Of a DNA stretch of 64,000 nucleotides, positions 1-12,200 are shown piece after piece. The notes beneath the pieces were generated by a model. It was not told where the DNA came from and did no database searches. It saw nothing but the letters and a program-made list of their open reading frames with translations. Both the position numbers and the translations under genes were made by a program. The stretch comes from Mya arenaria (taxonomy: Eukaryota; Mollusca; Bivalvia; Myida; Myidae): contig NC_069135.1 of NCBI RefSeq assembly GCF_026914265.1, forward strand, positions 60,068,738 to 60,132,737, in the 5' to 3' direction. Every line of letters starts with the position of its first letter. Position 1 is the first letter of the stretch.

Positions 1-194
1 TATTATTTAGATTGACTAATTATTATCTGTCAACTAAAATGGTTCCAAGCAAAGCCATTTGTCAAATTTAACATGCATTACATTAAACACTCAAACAGTA
101 ATTAAACAGAAATAAACTGTCAGTAAATTGTCAACTAAATTGCAAGCGGCCAGCGACTGTCGTACACGATAACAGATTAATCATACTAATCATT
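1..194. other. Non-coding, start of the 59-bp repeat zone
   Basis: No gene is seen. The text resembles 33350-33510 and 40015-40165 (TGGTTCCAAGCA, CAAGCGGCCAGCGACTGTC), which also lead into the 59-bp arrays. Confidence 0.5.
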
Positions 195-535
195 CATTTT
201 GGCACGTTGCTTTAAAGGTTCAGGTTTGTAGAAATTTATCATACCGACCATTCATATTCTCATATTGCTTTATAAGGGCTGGCTTGTACAGGTTTATATT
301 GACCTTTCATATTGTATGTAATATTGCTTTAAAAGTCGGGCTGGTACAGGTTAATCACATTGACCATCATATTGTAATATTGCTTTAAAATGCGATCTTG
401 TACAGGTATATCATACTGACCATTCATACTTAACGTTGCCTTTAAAAGTCGGGCTGGTACAGGTTAATCACATTGACCATCATATTGTAATATTGCTTTA
501 AAATGCGATCTTGTACAGGTTAATCTTACGATAAT
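195..535. repeat. 59-bp minisatellite, array 1
   Basis: About six diverged units built on TGTACAGGTTTATCATACTG, ACCATTCATATTGTCACGTT and GCTTTTAAAAGGGCGGGCT. Confidence 0.8.
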
Positions 536-1389
536 TCCTATTGCCACCATGTAAATAAAAAATTATTTCGATTATATTCGATTTTTGCGCCATCACTTAG
601 TAATGGCATTGTATAAACTTCATTTTTCTCAATTAATAGAACTGGAATATAATCGTCCAAATGCTGATGATCACTATACAGTGACAACGTAAACATATTT
701 ATATTCAGGTTCATTTGACAACCTGACCACCGCAGAGTAAAATCGGGCGGGACTTGTCATCTTTATACGAAGACAATTCATGGAATTCCACATAAATTCA
801 AACGCCGAAACAGTACAAAGGGGATGAAATGCATTATATCGTTCCAATGAAGATAGATGGAATACAAAAATAATAATTTCATTCACTTAAAACTGAAAGA
901 ACATGACACTGTTAGATTTAGAACAAGACAAGAACGTGTCATAAAATAAAATCTACAATCATGAACATATAAGAACTTACAGGTCTGTTTTAAAAAATGT
1001 ATATGTTGTTAATTCCCAGCTTTGTTTCCACTCTCTATAGCCCTGGTGTTACAGCAGGGTGCAAAAAATAGTGTGTATAGTTTATTAGCAAATTGTCAAT
1101 TAGGAATATTTCCAAAAATGGCTTAACCGCATATGCTTTGGCAGATCAATGAATAAAAAATATGCAATTCAATATTAAACGGTCTAAGATCTGATCGTTC
1201 ATTACAAACACCAAAATGCAATCAAGTTTACGACCTATAACCATAACTGTACATATTCCCGTTTTCTTCGGGGAGGGGGATTTAGGGGGGGAACGGCATA
1301 GGGCGTGGGCACTTAAAGAAAGTTTAAATAAGGTCTTGAAAACTAACTGAAACTTATTGCTTTCGGTCAATACATTTTTATATCAATAT
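536..1389. other. Duplicated non-coding spacer
   Basis: No gene is supported. 700-910 matches 42570-42740 (TCATTTGACAACCT, TTCACTTAAAACTGAAAGAA). The corresponding piece is absent from the copy at 13.5 kb. Confidence 0.5.
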
Positions 1390-2290
1390 TTGGCTGACTC
1401 CCTAGTGTTAACGTTGTGTGTTAAGTGTTTTAAGGCAAAAACTCAAGAGTAAACGCTGTGTGTTGATTGTTTCAAGACGAAACCCCAGAGTAAACTCTGT
1501 GTGTTAAGTGTTTCAAGGCGGAAACCCCAGAGTAAACGCTGTACGTCAAGTGTTTCAAGGCGGAAACCCCAGAGAAAAAAAGGTTGTGTGGTAAAAGTTT
1601 CAAGGCGGAAACCCCATTTTAAGCGTTGTGTTTTGTAATCGCTGTGTGTTGAGTGTTTTATAGCAGAAACCCCAGTGTAATCGCTCTGTGTTATGTGGTT
1701 CAAGGAGTAAGCCCTAATTTAAGCGTTGCATGATGTATACGCTGTGTGTTGAGTGTTTCAAGGCGGAAATCCCACTACAAGCATTGTATGTTGTAAACGC
1801 TGTGTTTTGAGTGTTTGAAAGCGAAAACTCCAGTGTCAGCGTTGTGTGTTCTAAACGCTGTGTTGAGTGTGTCAAGGCGGAAACACTTGTGTATACCTTG
1901 TGTGTTGAGTGTTTCGAGTCGGAAACCCCAATGTAAACGGTAAGAGTTCAAAGCTTCAAATCGGAAACCCCTGTGTTAACGCTATGTGTTTTAACACTAC
2001 GTGTTTTGTGTTTCAATGCGCACACCCCAGTGTACGCGTAGTGTGTTGTAAATGGTCCGTGTTAATTCTTTTAAGGTAGGAACCCCTGTCTAAGCGTTGT
2101 GTGTTGTAAACGCTGTGTGTTTAGGATTTCAAGGCGCGAACCCTCGTGTATACGTTTTGAGTGTTGAGTGTTCCTAGGTGAATACCCCAGTATTAATGCT
2201 GACATTTAAGTATTTCTAGGTGCATACCCCAGTGTTAACGTTGTGTATTGAGTGTTTCAAGGCGCTAACCCCAGTCTGATACCCCTTTGG
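1390..2290. repeat. 42-bp minisatellite, array 1
   Basis: About 21 diverged units around GTGTGTTGAGTGTTTCAAGG plus CGGAAACCCCAGTGTAAACG. Short open frames on either strand are repeat artefacts. Confidence 0.8.
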
Positions 2291-5094
2291 AAACTATGTG
2301 TTTTGAGTGCTTTAATGTGGAAACTCGAATGCAAATGTGTGCGGTGGATGGTAATTTTGATGTATATCAAATTATTTTTGTTGGTGTGCATTAAAGCAAG
2401 ACCACAAAAGGTTTACCTACTTACCTTGCACATATAGTTTAATTGCAATAGTATGGTATCATATTAGGTGGTATGTTTGTCTGGCATAAGACAAGATAAA
2501 AACCAAAATCAAAAGAAAAGCTCATTGAGGAATTTTATTATACCAATGACATCACATTTTAAAAATCATTTTCACCCAAAGATAAACTTTTCTGCATTTA
2601 TAACGTAACATATTGTTAAGACGGAACATTATTAAATGGCACATGACCTACATACAAATTTAAATAATCCCCTTATGTTGATATTTCATATGACATTGGT
2701 AGGTTTGCGACACAACTAAAATAATATAACAATTATTACCACAGAAAAGGATACAATTGGCGTCTATGCATACAGGAAATCAGCTCAATTTGGAAATATT
2801 CCCTGAAATGAATTTAAGTCAACTGCATTTTAGTTTTTATTAAAATTAATTAAAGACTAAAAGCAAAAACAAACAGGAAGAAAATTGTCACGACAAAAGA
2901 ATGTCTTCAATTGTTATATCTTCACCTAGCAAACATTTATTATCTTTTGAAGGCCGTCATATCAGCTTTATAGCTCAGGCGCGGTAATGAAAGTATGTAA
3001 AACCATCCTAACACAGGCAACTTTTGCGTGATGTTTTACAAATTGCCACTACATTAACATTGAACTTAAGCTTGCTGTTCAAACAAGTGGGTTCAAATAT
3101 TTCCAAAACATACCCAAAACATTTTAAAACGAAATGACTTGCAGATTTGCGTTGCTACATGAACGTTGGTATTAGAGTTAAATCACATGAACTCTACATC
3201 TTACCCGCCTAAGCCACTTAACTTTAGAAGAGCAGTGAATGTGTTGTGGTTTTTCAAAATATCAAAGCATGATTCAAATGTTTCTGTCACCTAAGTATTG
3301 GCAGTTCTTTTCATATTAAAACCGCGCGGCAATTGAAGACAATTTTACGATAAAACATCTCACCGACTGGCGTTGTCTTTCCCATTATAATAAACATGTG
3401 TTTTTGTTAGCAATTTAAAATGTATTTCAACATTTGGGCGCAATTTATTAATATTTTACAGTCACTGTTACGATTAATGACTACAATTTATCAACATCCA
3501 GTACTGATGAAAATCAAAAATAGGTAAAGCTGTTTCATCTTTTCATAGCAATCATTTCTATACTTGTGAAGGCCACAGTATTATCTTCTTAGCTCAGGCG
3601 CGGCGGGACCTCATTGAAGGTATGATTAACATTCCAGAATCGGAAACTTTCGCGTTGTTTCTTATAAATCGCCACTTTAATTACTTATGCCTGATATACA
3701 AACAAGTGAGGTATATTATTTCATACATCTCCTTATAAACATTGTTACACGGGAATGACTTGCAGATTCTAGTTGCTACATGAACAATTTTGCTACAATT
3801 TAATCACATGAACTAGACATCTTAGCCGCATTAAACACTTAAATTTAGAAGACAGGTTTTGTGGTGTCTCAAAATATCACACTGTGATTCAAATGGTGTA
3901 GACCCAAAAGTATTGGCAATATATTGTCGTTTTGATACTGCGAGAGAATTTTCGACATTTTTACATAAGAAAAATTCTCTGAATGTTGCTGTTTTTACCA
4001 TGACGATTAATATGTGTTAATTTTGTAGGTGAATATATGCATATGCATATGTTAAATTAAAACCATTTGCGCATTTGTATTGTTACGTCTAACATAACCA
4101 GTTACGATAATTAACCTCAAGTAACACCTCACAGTGCTGTCAAAAATCATAATCTTAATAATTTTATTATGCATTGTTAAACATAGAAATTATGTTACTG
4201 TACATTTTAAATCATGCGTCGATTGGTGTGAAATGTAATGCTAATGTTCCACGATGATGTTTACGCCTGGTAATAGCTTCATATTAAGAGGTTATCTTTA
4301 TAGGATTGGTTTTTCAACTACGCCTTGGAGGGCCATACAAGATATAATGCTTATTGGAAAAACAATTCAACGTGATTGTTTCTTAATTTTTGGGTTGGTC
4401 TACTGTTATACCTCTAACAATAAATTGTTTTATCAATGTTTATGTATTTATGCTGTCTGTTAAGAATGTTTAATACTAACGTCACCCGGTAGGTATGATA
4501 GTGGCAATTTGTAACGTCCAATCTAACAGTTTACGATGTCGTGTTAGTATTTCTAACTTTCCTGCCACCCGGAACGTATCGAAGTGACCATTGTTTATAA
4601 GGTCCAAACTTACAGCTCATAATGTTGATTTAGTATTTTTAACTCTCGCTTCACCTGGTATGCATTGACAATACATAAGGTTCATTCTAACATTTTACGA
4701 TGTTAATTTATTTTTTTAACCATAAAGTTATCGTGTACGCATCGCAATTTGTAACGTCCGAACAAAATGTTTCCAATGAAAGAATCATTCCTTTATACCA
4801 CTCGGAACATAGTCGATATATGAAAATATGTAACTTCCAAACTAACAATTGTAACAGCGCTTTCTTAGCTTTTGGGGTGGATTTCCCCTTTACTGGCCAG
4901 CACACATGTGTAAGCTACTAAACAAACCACGCAATGTATTGAAATATTGACTAAATGGAAACTTTATGATAACAACATGCTAAATGGAATTTGTGATAGT
5001 TTTGATTTCGTTCAAAGCTGTTTTAAATGAATAGATGTGAATCGGTCCGACGGTCATTATATTGAAACATCAGCCCGAACACTAACCTGTGTTA
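2291..5094. other. Duplicated non-coding spacer
   Basis: No gene is supported. 2900-4450 is homologous to 14830-15560 and 44230-45000 (TGTTCCACGATGATGTTTAC). Two diverged versions of one block lie at 2940-3440 and 3550-4080. 4480-5090 matches 24880-25640. Confidence 0.5.
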
Positions 5095-5709
5095 TAGAAT
5101 GATATCTTACATTTGAAATAATACAATGATGTGTTACCATTACAATAATACAATGATATATTACCAGTTACATTAATACACGGATATGTTATCTGTTACA
5201 ATAATACGATGATATGCTACCTGTTACAATAATACAATGATATGTTACCTTGGGAATAATACAATGAAATGTAACTTGTTACAATAATACAATGATATGC
5301 TACCTGTTACAATAATACAATGATATATTACCTTTGGAATAATAAAATGATATGTTATATTTAGAATAATACAATAATGTGTTACCTTTGGAATAATACA
5401 ATGATATGTTACTTGTTACAATAATGCAATGATATGCTCCCTGTTACAATAATACAAAAATATATTACCCGTTACAATAATACAATGATATGTTACCAGT
5501 TACAATAATACAATGATATGTTACCTGTTACAATCATACAATGTTATGCTACCTGTTACAATGATGCAATGATATGCTTCCTTTGGAATAATACAATGTT
5601 ATGCTACCTGTTACAATGATGCAATGATATGCTACCTTTGGAATAATACTATGTTATGCTACCTGTTACAATGATACAATGATATGCAACCTTTGGAATA
5701 ATACAATGC
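5095..5709. repeat. 28-bp minisatellite, array 1
   Basis: About 22 units of TGTTACCTGTTACAATAATA plus CAATGATA, with variant units carrying CTTTGGAATAATAC. It ends at AATACAATGCT...GACAGG, the same boundary as array 2. Confidence 0.85.
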
Positions 5710-6519
5710 TTACGACAGGGACACACTAAGGGACGGTTTTCATTAAACATTTTATGTCATTTCTTTACTGAAGTAGATTTCGTAAAATTTCCACAGTCAC
5801 GATTAAAGAAAGGTAGAACTGATTTTAATTTTCTTATATTAATATTATGTCAAGTACATACTTCTATTTACTTTACTTAAAATAATAAAAGTGAAGTATT
5901 TGAGATATGTTGTTTTTATATGACCAGTACGACACTTAGGAAAGGAAATTTCCTTTAGTTAGGAAATGACTTAAGATGTAATGTGAATACCAGTCCAGTT
6001 CTCATTACTTAGTTCAAACCCACAGAAAACTCCTGTTTCGGAGCCCATTCAAGGCAGTAAGCAAACATTCATTAAGAAAGATACCAATCATAGAAATAAA
6101 ATGTATGCACATACTAAACACTGCCTGATATGTGTTACTCTATTAAGTTTTAATGTGTATTCCCCGTTGTACGCTGTTCCCGTTCATATACGAGCGAACT
6201 TATATTCAACCATACTCTGCTTTTACCATTTACTTTTATCTACATTGCTATTTAAAATGTACCACCGAGAACGAAAAACAAACATTTTTAGCTGTGATTT
6301 TTGAAATAATATATTATTTACACTTTTTGGAACTTAAACTCAAAGAAGATTGCGTTGCTGTTTTTTTTGTTTTATCCGAAAGAAATGACAACTCATCATG
6401 GCATTAAACAATGTTTACTTTATAATGTGAGTTACAGTTTGGCATTAAAAGCAAAAATATAATCAAATTGGCACCAAAATTCCTTAAAAGGCATTAGAGG
6501 CAAAGGTGTATTGTGGGCG
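5710..6519. other. Class A upstream spacer with a single 68-bp satellite monomer
   Basis: 5940-5975 has GGAAATTTCCTTTAGTTAGG, matching 26815-26850. 6120-6195 reads TGTGTTACTCTATTAAGTTT then CGCTGTTCCCGTTCATATAC, one diverged monomer of the satellite amplified at 57.9-63.3 kb. Small open frames here are not supported as genes. Confidence 0.55.
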
Positions 6520-6640
6520 CATTTGAGTTTTGTTTGTGGTCACCAAGTCGGACAAGTGGTTTTTTTCCGGGGACTCCGGTTTCCACCACATCACAAGACC
6601 ACACCCTCGCGTAACATCGTGCCAACGAGAGTGATTAATA
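6520..6640 (+). mobile_element. Headless V-domain SINE fragment upstream of A1
   Basis: GTCACCAAGTCGGACAAGTGG, then CTCCGGTTTCCACCACATCA and CAAGACCACACCCTCGCG. This matches the tail and V-like domain of the fuller SINE at 20.1-20.3 kb, but no tRNA-like head precedes it. Confidence 0.6.
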
Positions 6641-6931
6641 CAATGATTTAATAACTTGTTGCATAATCTTTGTAAAATAAGTTTAAATTAAAAGGCAAAA
6701 TGTAGAACTATACAAAACTACCTTACAACGTTTCGTATTTAATAAAAGATATCAATGAGCAAAGTGGTTAAATTAAAATGTCAATGTCCTTTAATGCATC
6801 AAAACATATCGGAAAAAAAACTCTTAATGAATAGTATTTATTGACAAAAACATTACGCAAAGCAAACGATAAACGCTGAGGGCCACTAAATCGAGTATAT
6901 ACATTTTCATTTTTTGTTGAAGTTTTGCAAA
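6641..6931. other. Distal upstream region of A1
   Basis: Conserved before all class A copies (TACAACGTTTCGTATTTAAT, GCAAAGCAAACGATAAACGC). No coding potential is seen. It may contain enhancer sequence. Confidence 0.45.
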
Positions 6932-7018
6932 TACGTCATACAGTCAAGAGCAAATATTAAACTTGCTAGGCATGCTAGAAAGACCCGCCTACATGCGATT
7001 AACGAACGACTATATATA
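6932..7018 (+). promoter_or_regulatory. A1 core promoter: half-CRE, GC box, TATA
   Basis: TACGTCA at 6932-6938, the box GAAAGACCCGCCTA around 6978-6991, and TATATATA at 7011-7018. The same three elements in the same order and similar spacing lie before A3, B1 and B2. The start codon is about 200 bp downstream of the TATA box, implying a 5' leader of roughly 170 nt. Conservation in both classes, whose other flanks differ, supports function. Confidence 0.7.
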
Positions 7019-7215
7019 CTTGAAATCTACAACGTTTTTACCACTCTCAAATCGAAGATTGAGAAGACATATATCAAGCCTAAACTTTCTATTACGAGGA
7101 CTGAATTATCTTAAAGAACAACATTTCATTATATTAAAAGGATTTTGTGTTCCGATATATTTCATTAACTATATTATATAAAACAAAACTATAACAATAA
7201 CTTCAAAGAGCAGCA

Positions 7216-8967
7216 ATGATTGGATACACCACAATGTTGTTTGCTTTGGTCGTCATACCTTTGGTCATTGCTGGCCAAGGCGAACTCGTGAAATGCACCC
7301 CGGGTGTATATGAGATCATCGGAAATGCCGACTGCAAGGGCTACTCATTGTGTGTGTTTGGGAAAGCCATTGAGATGCCGCCTTGTCCTCCTGGCTCCGT
7401 GTTCAGCTCCAGCTCCAGCGTTTGTGTTCCTAAAGGTTCTATTTATGACGACTGCAAGAAAACAACAGATGGAAGCGGGAGCCACATAACCGTATCGCCG
7501 GATCAAGGTGAGCTCTAGCGATGTTTTTGTTCTTAAATGTTTTTGATTTTTCTTGTTTGCTGCTGTAACCTCAAAATGAATAAATCGAACATAACAAAGA
7601 GAGGAGATATTTATGAGAGTCCAAATAAGCACTCACATGTAACTCATCATTTGCTCCGAATATTTCACTACAATTGAAATTAATAATTAATGCACATATG
7701 GAAAATCCAATTCCAACGGAATGAATATTCATTTCGCTGTGGTTACAGACCAAAGAAAAGCGTTTAAAAGTGGCATAAAATAGAACATTAAAGTATTAGT
7801 CAGTTATAAACTATCATATTTGCTTTTCAGGGCAGCTTAGTCCAGAGGAACGATGTAACTTAGATGGTGGCGTGTTCCCCCACCCCAGAATGTCAAGCCT
7901 TTTACAACTGTAGTGTCCGTTACACACCAGAGATTCCCCGGTTTTTCGAGCAACACCTTGTTGAGTGTCCCTACCCCAAGCTGTTCAACACCGAGACCAA
8001 ACAATGTGACCATTTTGAGAATGTCAAATGTGGAACCAGGACGGAATTCAAGGATGGATGTAAGTTGAAAAAGAAAATAGTATATTTTCATTCTAGTTCG
8101 AATTAGAGCACTTCTTGGTACAACTAATTATAACTGTGATTATCTTTTCAAATTTAGAAAATTATTTCATGGGCTTTATCATAAACACCACGATTAAATG
8201 ATTCTGTCTTCCTCAGGTCAATACAAAAGCAATATGTGCGGCAGCTCCCATTGTATCCCTTGTAACATCCGACAACCAAGCTGTGAAGGTAAACGCGATG
8301 GAATAAACGCTCATCCAGTCAAACTATGGACCCCATTCTTCGTCGTATGTTACAAGGAGCGCACAGTCAAGGAGGGCCGATGCCAAGCTGACGTAAACGG
8401 CCACACACAGTTGTTCCATCCGGAAAGGAACGAATGCGTTTCATTGGATATGATTCCTCGAGAACACGGGGGAATGATGCCTGAGTGCGGTACGAAAGTA
8501 GACGGGTTTTATATGGACGATTTCGGAAGATGTGACCGCTACGTTCATTGCCAGGGAGGAAAGTACATTGGCACGATAAAATGTGCTGTAGGAGAAGCGT
8601 TTGATGATACGAAAGGCGGATGCGTTCCGGAAGAAAAAGCGTGTGGATCCTGTGGGAAACTCAACCATTGGTGAATATGTTTTCATAATATTTTCTTTTA
8701 GTAGTACATACAATACTAAGTGTTTCAAAACTATATTAAAGTACACTGCTTATTGTAGAGTCGCTTCGTCAAGGTTATTATTGACATTAACAAGTCAAAT
8801 CAAATATAACATCCAATCTTACCAATCAAAATAAATCAGCCTACAGGGATTTGCAAATGCATGTAAAACAGTGGTGCTTCTATGTATTTTAATAATTTAA
8901 TAATTGCAACATAATTGGAAACTATGCCATAACGTTATGACAATTAAATCTATTATTTTTCAGCTAA
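7216..8967 (+). pseudogene. Class A gene 1 (A1): secreted four-domain chitin-binding (CBM14) protein, frameshifted in exon 2
   Basis: Exons are 7216-7507, 7831-8059, 8217-8670 and 8964-8967. Introns obey GT-AG with phases 1, 1 and 2, as in all the paralogues. Exon 1 gives a signal peptide (start MIGYTT, hydrophobic to about residue 20) and one CBM14 domain with six cysteines. Exon 2 is 229 nt where intact class A copies have 231. The PHPTEC-equivalent site near 7885-7890 lacks two bases (CCCCAGAATG against CCCCACAGAATG), so the frame hits TAG at 7911-7913. Downstream of the lesion exon 2 and all of exon 3 stay open and cysteine-complete, and splice sites look normal, so inactivation is recent, polymorphic, or a sequence error. 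If translated, the product would be a truncated protein holding only the first domain. Exon 4 supplies the last base of a Cys codon and a TAA stop (8965-8967). Confidence 0.8.
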
Positions 8968-9056
8968 ATAAGTTGCAAGAATGGTGCTCATACTCATAAC
9001 TCATATCGCTATTGACATGACCTGTGCTTCTAATTGAAAAAAAAAACAGAAGCACG

Positions 9057-9074
9057 CCATGTGGCGTCACGTGG
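9057..9074. promoter_or_regulatory. CRE/E-box palindrome in A1 3' UTR (diverged)
   Basis: CCATGTGGCGTCACGTGG, two changes from the perfect palindrome in A2, at the same place in the 3' UTR. Confidence 0.4.
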
Positions 9075-9567
9075 TAATATTAGCTTAATTGACTGTGATA
9101 TGTTTGACAATTTGTTCCAATAGACTTTCGAAACAACTTAAACACTATGCTGGCTTCAATTTAGTTTGCATTTGTATGAAATATGTTTAATTCAATTACT
9201 GATAACGACGTTACATGTAGACTTTATTATGTTAAATGTTCATTTAAAGTGTCTTGGCCCAAATGTATTATTTATTGAATGTGTGCTTCTTTAACTCTGT
9301 GATATGATATTAGTTTGGATATGTTTCAAAAAAGTAACTGATGAAAATATATATGTAGCACTGACAATGAAAAGTTAGCTGATATTTATCAGTTGGGATA
9401 AAAACGGAAGAGAATAGCCGATTTAAAACATTATTTCTGTCTTGACACGATGCATAATACAATCATCATGTGCAATAAATAACTATTTGTAAATAGACTG
9501 TGAAAAATCATTATATTTTCAATGTGGTTTGTCATGTACAGTGCATTTGAAATCCATGTGTTTCTTA

Positions 9568-9573
9568 AATAAA
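9568..9573 (+). terminator. A1 polyadenylation signal
   Basis: AATAAA inside a block (TGAAATCCATG...AATAAAACTGAGAAACTTG) kept about 600 bp after the stop codon of the class A copies. Confidence 0.6.
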
Positions 9574-11319
9574 ACTGAGAAACTTGTTTCATTGTATTAT
9601 TTTACTTTCTTGCACTTATTTAATCCATCGCCACTATCGCCCACTGAGATTTATTTACTGACCAGAATAGTTGTAATATAAACGGACATACAAAAATAAC
9701 AACTTTAATTTACAAACTTGTTTAAAGAGGATAATAATAGCATATCTAGTGTATCATGTACATGATTATCTGATCGTCCTACTTTTGTCTGTCAGCTTTC
9801 TTAAACATCATCAATTTCAAACTTAAATATAAATCTGCCTCAGAGCTTTGATAGCTGGAAACACGCCATCGGCACTCACAAGAATTTAATTTCTCTTTAA
9901 AATTTATATGAAAAGCTACAGAAACAAGCTCAGTAGCCAAAAGTTTAAACGATAAACCCTTTTTCATGGTAAAGAGTTAACGCCAAAGACACAAACACAA
10001 AAAAATCACAAACAAGAAACATGGAACAACAGCACAAAACTCCATAAGCAGCGCCGTGTATGTATACTGTAATTAAAAATCTGTACATGCGGCAACGACA
10101 CAGTGCTTGGCAGTGTGACAAGATTCATTCTACAAACCTAAATTGTGATAGGTTAATTTTATGTTTAATAAATACATATGTGCTGTACAGCAATTTCCAT
10201 ATAATACGGACATCAATCATTGTTGGTTCGAAGATCGATGATGCATTATATCATACAATACTATTCACAATTAAAAGCGTTGAAGTCGATGGAAAATAAT
10301 AAATGAAAACATTACTTGTTCAGGTTCTATTATAGTTTCAATATAATTGATTTCGAAATCATATATATTTAATATATATTATATGTTATCAACAATATCC
10401 GATGAAAGTGTTGGATTATTTATAACGATTCATATGAACGGAATAAAGGCAATTGCTTATCACGTTTTCGACTAGAATTATTTCCAAAACATTCAAATGC
10501 TTATTGCTAAACTATGGCGCATAATATCAACAACGTATAAAAACCGATGTCACGAATGTGAATATAAATGCTGCAAGCACGAACATGTTAAATGGTCTCT
10601 TATAGCTGATGTCAAACAGACGTATTCCTTGCAAATGAGTTGTTGTTTATGGATTGAAAGAAACAACATTTGGCAATTCTTGGTGCAGAAGTCCCCATGC
10701 CAAAATTCTATGTGGTACGCAGAAGTTCATTAGATGCTCACATATATTTCTCTGATACATCACTGCTTGAATGCCTGAGGCAAATTGTTTAAGCTCAGAA
10801 TTATAACTGTACAAAAGGTTTATATTGGTTTTGCGTTGCCTAATTTGTAGATAAAATACCTATTTTACTCAGACAGTATTGTAATTGTCATTATTTATTA
10901 TATTAATCATTTGCACATACTAATGGACATTGTCGTTTTCATGAAAATAAAGATGAGTTGAGTTGAGGTGTCCAAGTGTATTTATTACTCTTTGTGACGC
11001 GTAATGCTTAGATCCGAATTGATTATTTACAAGAGTACTTGACTATTTTGAACATTTAACGCAAGTGGGCACGCACGACATAACGTTAATTTCAAGACAC
11101 AATAGTTAACATATGCGATTAATTTTAATTCCACACCATTATTTAATATCTACCATTACATGGAATATGTTCAAATTAATTTTATTTTTCCCTTATCCCA
11201 AAATTCTTCGAGCAAACAAAGAAACATCATATTTTAGATACTTGAAATGCCGGCGACGTTGGAGACGTATTTATTATGGTTGTATAAAAGTAATAATAAC
11301 AAAGAGATCGTTTGTAATT
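9574..11319. other. A1 downstream spacer
   Basis: Homologous to 30805-33340 and 36955-40010. It contains a dispersed repeat at about 9910-10050 (AAAGCTACAGAAACAAGCTC, CGCCAAAGACACAAACAC), also present at 37615-37760 and inverted at 22500-22680. AATAAAGATGAGTTGAGTTG at about 10945 resembles a LINE 3' tail and recurs near 32905 and 39590. No gene. Confidence 0.5.
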
Positions 11320-12200
11320 AGGGGTTGTACAGGTTTATCATTCTAATCCTTCATATTGTCACGTTGCTTTTAAAAGGGTGGGCTTGTACAGGTTTATCAT
11401 ACTGACCATTCATATTGTCACATTGGCTTTAAAAGAGCGGGCTCTCACAGGTTTATCATACTGATTATTTATATTGCCACATTGCCTTTAAAGAGTGGGC
11501 TTTAACAGGTGTATCATATTGACCTTAATATTGTCAACCTGTCTTACAGATGTATTATACTGATTATTCATATTGTTACATTGCCTTTAAAAGGGCGGGT
11601 TGGTAACCAGCGTACTGGAAAAAATGGGTCATAGTACATTTAGTTTAATCCTTAACGATCAAGTTCGTATGCACTAAAGTTTGGGTCACTGAAACTTAAT
11701 TTAAAATGTGTTAATATGCTATTTTAGGAGCAAAGATAAACTTGATGATTGTGTAACAAATAATCCGCTGTACAATCAGGCACTCATGTTTTGTTAGCAT
11801 TAGTAATTTATAGATATTTGAAACATTAAATACTAGTTGGTAATTTGTGTAAGATGTTTAATTGTTTCGGGTGGCTCATGTTTTTAAGCGAATTTAATTA
11901 GATGATTTACTGAGTTTTTCAATGTGTTCTGTCATTTTGCTTTAAAAGGGCGGGCTTGTAGAGGTTTATCATACTGGCCATTCATATTGTTACATTGCCT
12001 GAAAGGGCGGGCTTGTACAGGTTTAGTATACTGGCCTTTCATATTGTTACATTGCCTTAAATGGTGGGCTTGTACAGGTTTATCACACTGACCATTCATA
12101 ATGTCATTTTGCTTTAAAATGGCGGGATTGTACAGGTTTATCATACTGACCATTCATATTGTCATGTTGCCTTTAAAATGGCGGGATTGTACAGGTAACC
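11320..12200. repeat. 59-bp minisatellite, array 2 (two blocks)
   Basis: Blocks at 11320-11610 and 11935-12200 are separated by about 320 bp that is itself repeated after the second block (12200-12480), so a roughly 600-bp unit was duplicated in tandem. Confidence 0.75.

Noticed and set aside
7345..7632. Antisense and alternate-frame open frames over exons (for example 7345-7632, 17066-17368, 47414-47782)
   Set aside because: Shadows of real Cys-rich exons on the + strand; no splice signals or domains of their own.
8669..8674. TGG TGA as the natural end of exon 3
   Set aside because: GTGA is the start of a conserved donor, and every intact copy has a conserved acceptor giving Cys then stop; kept only as the intron-retention alternative.
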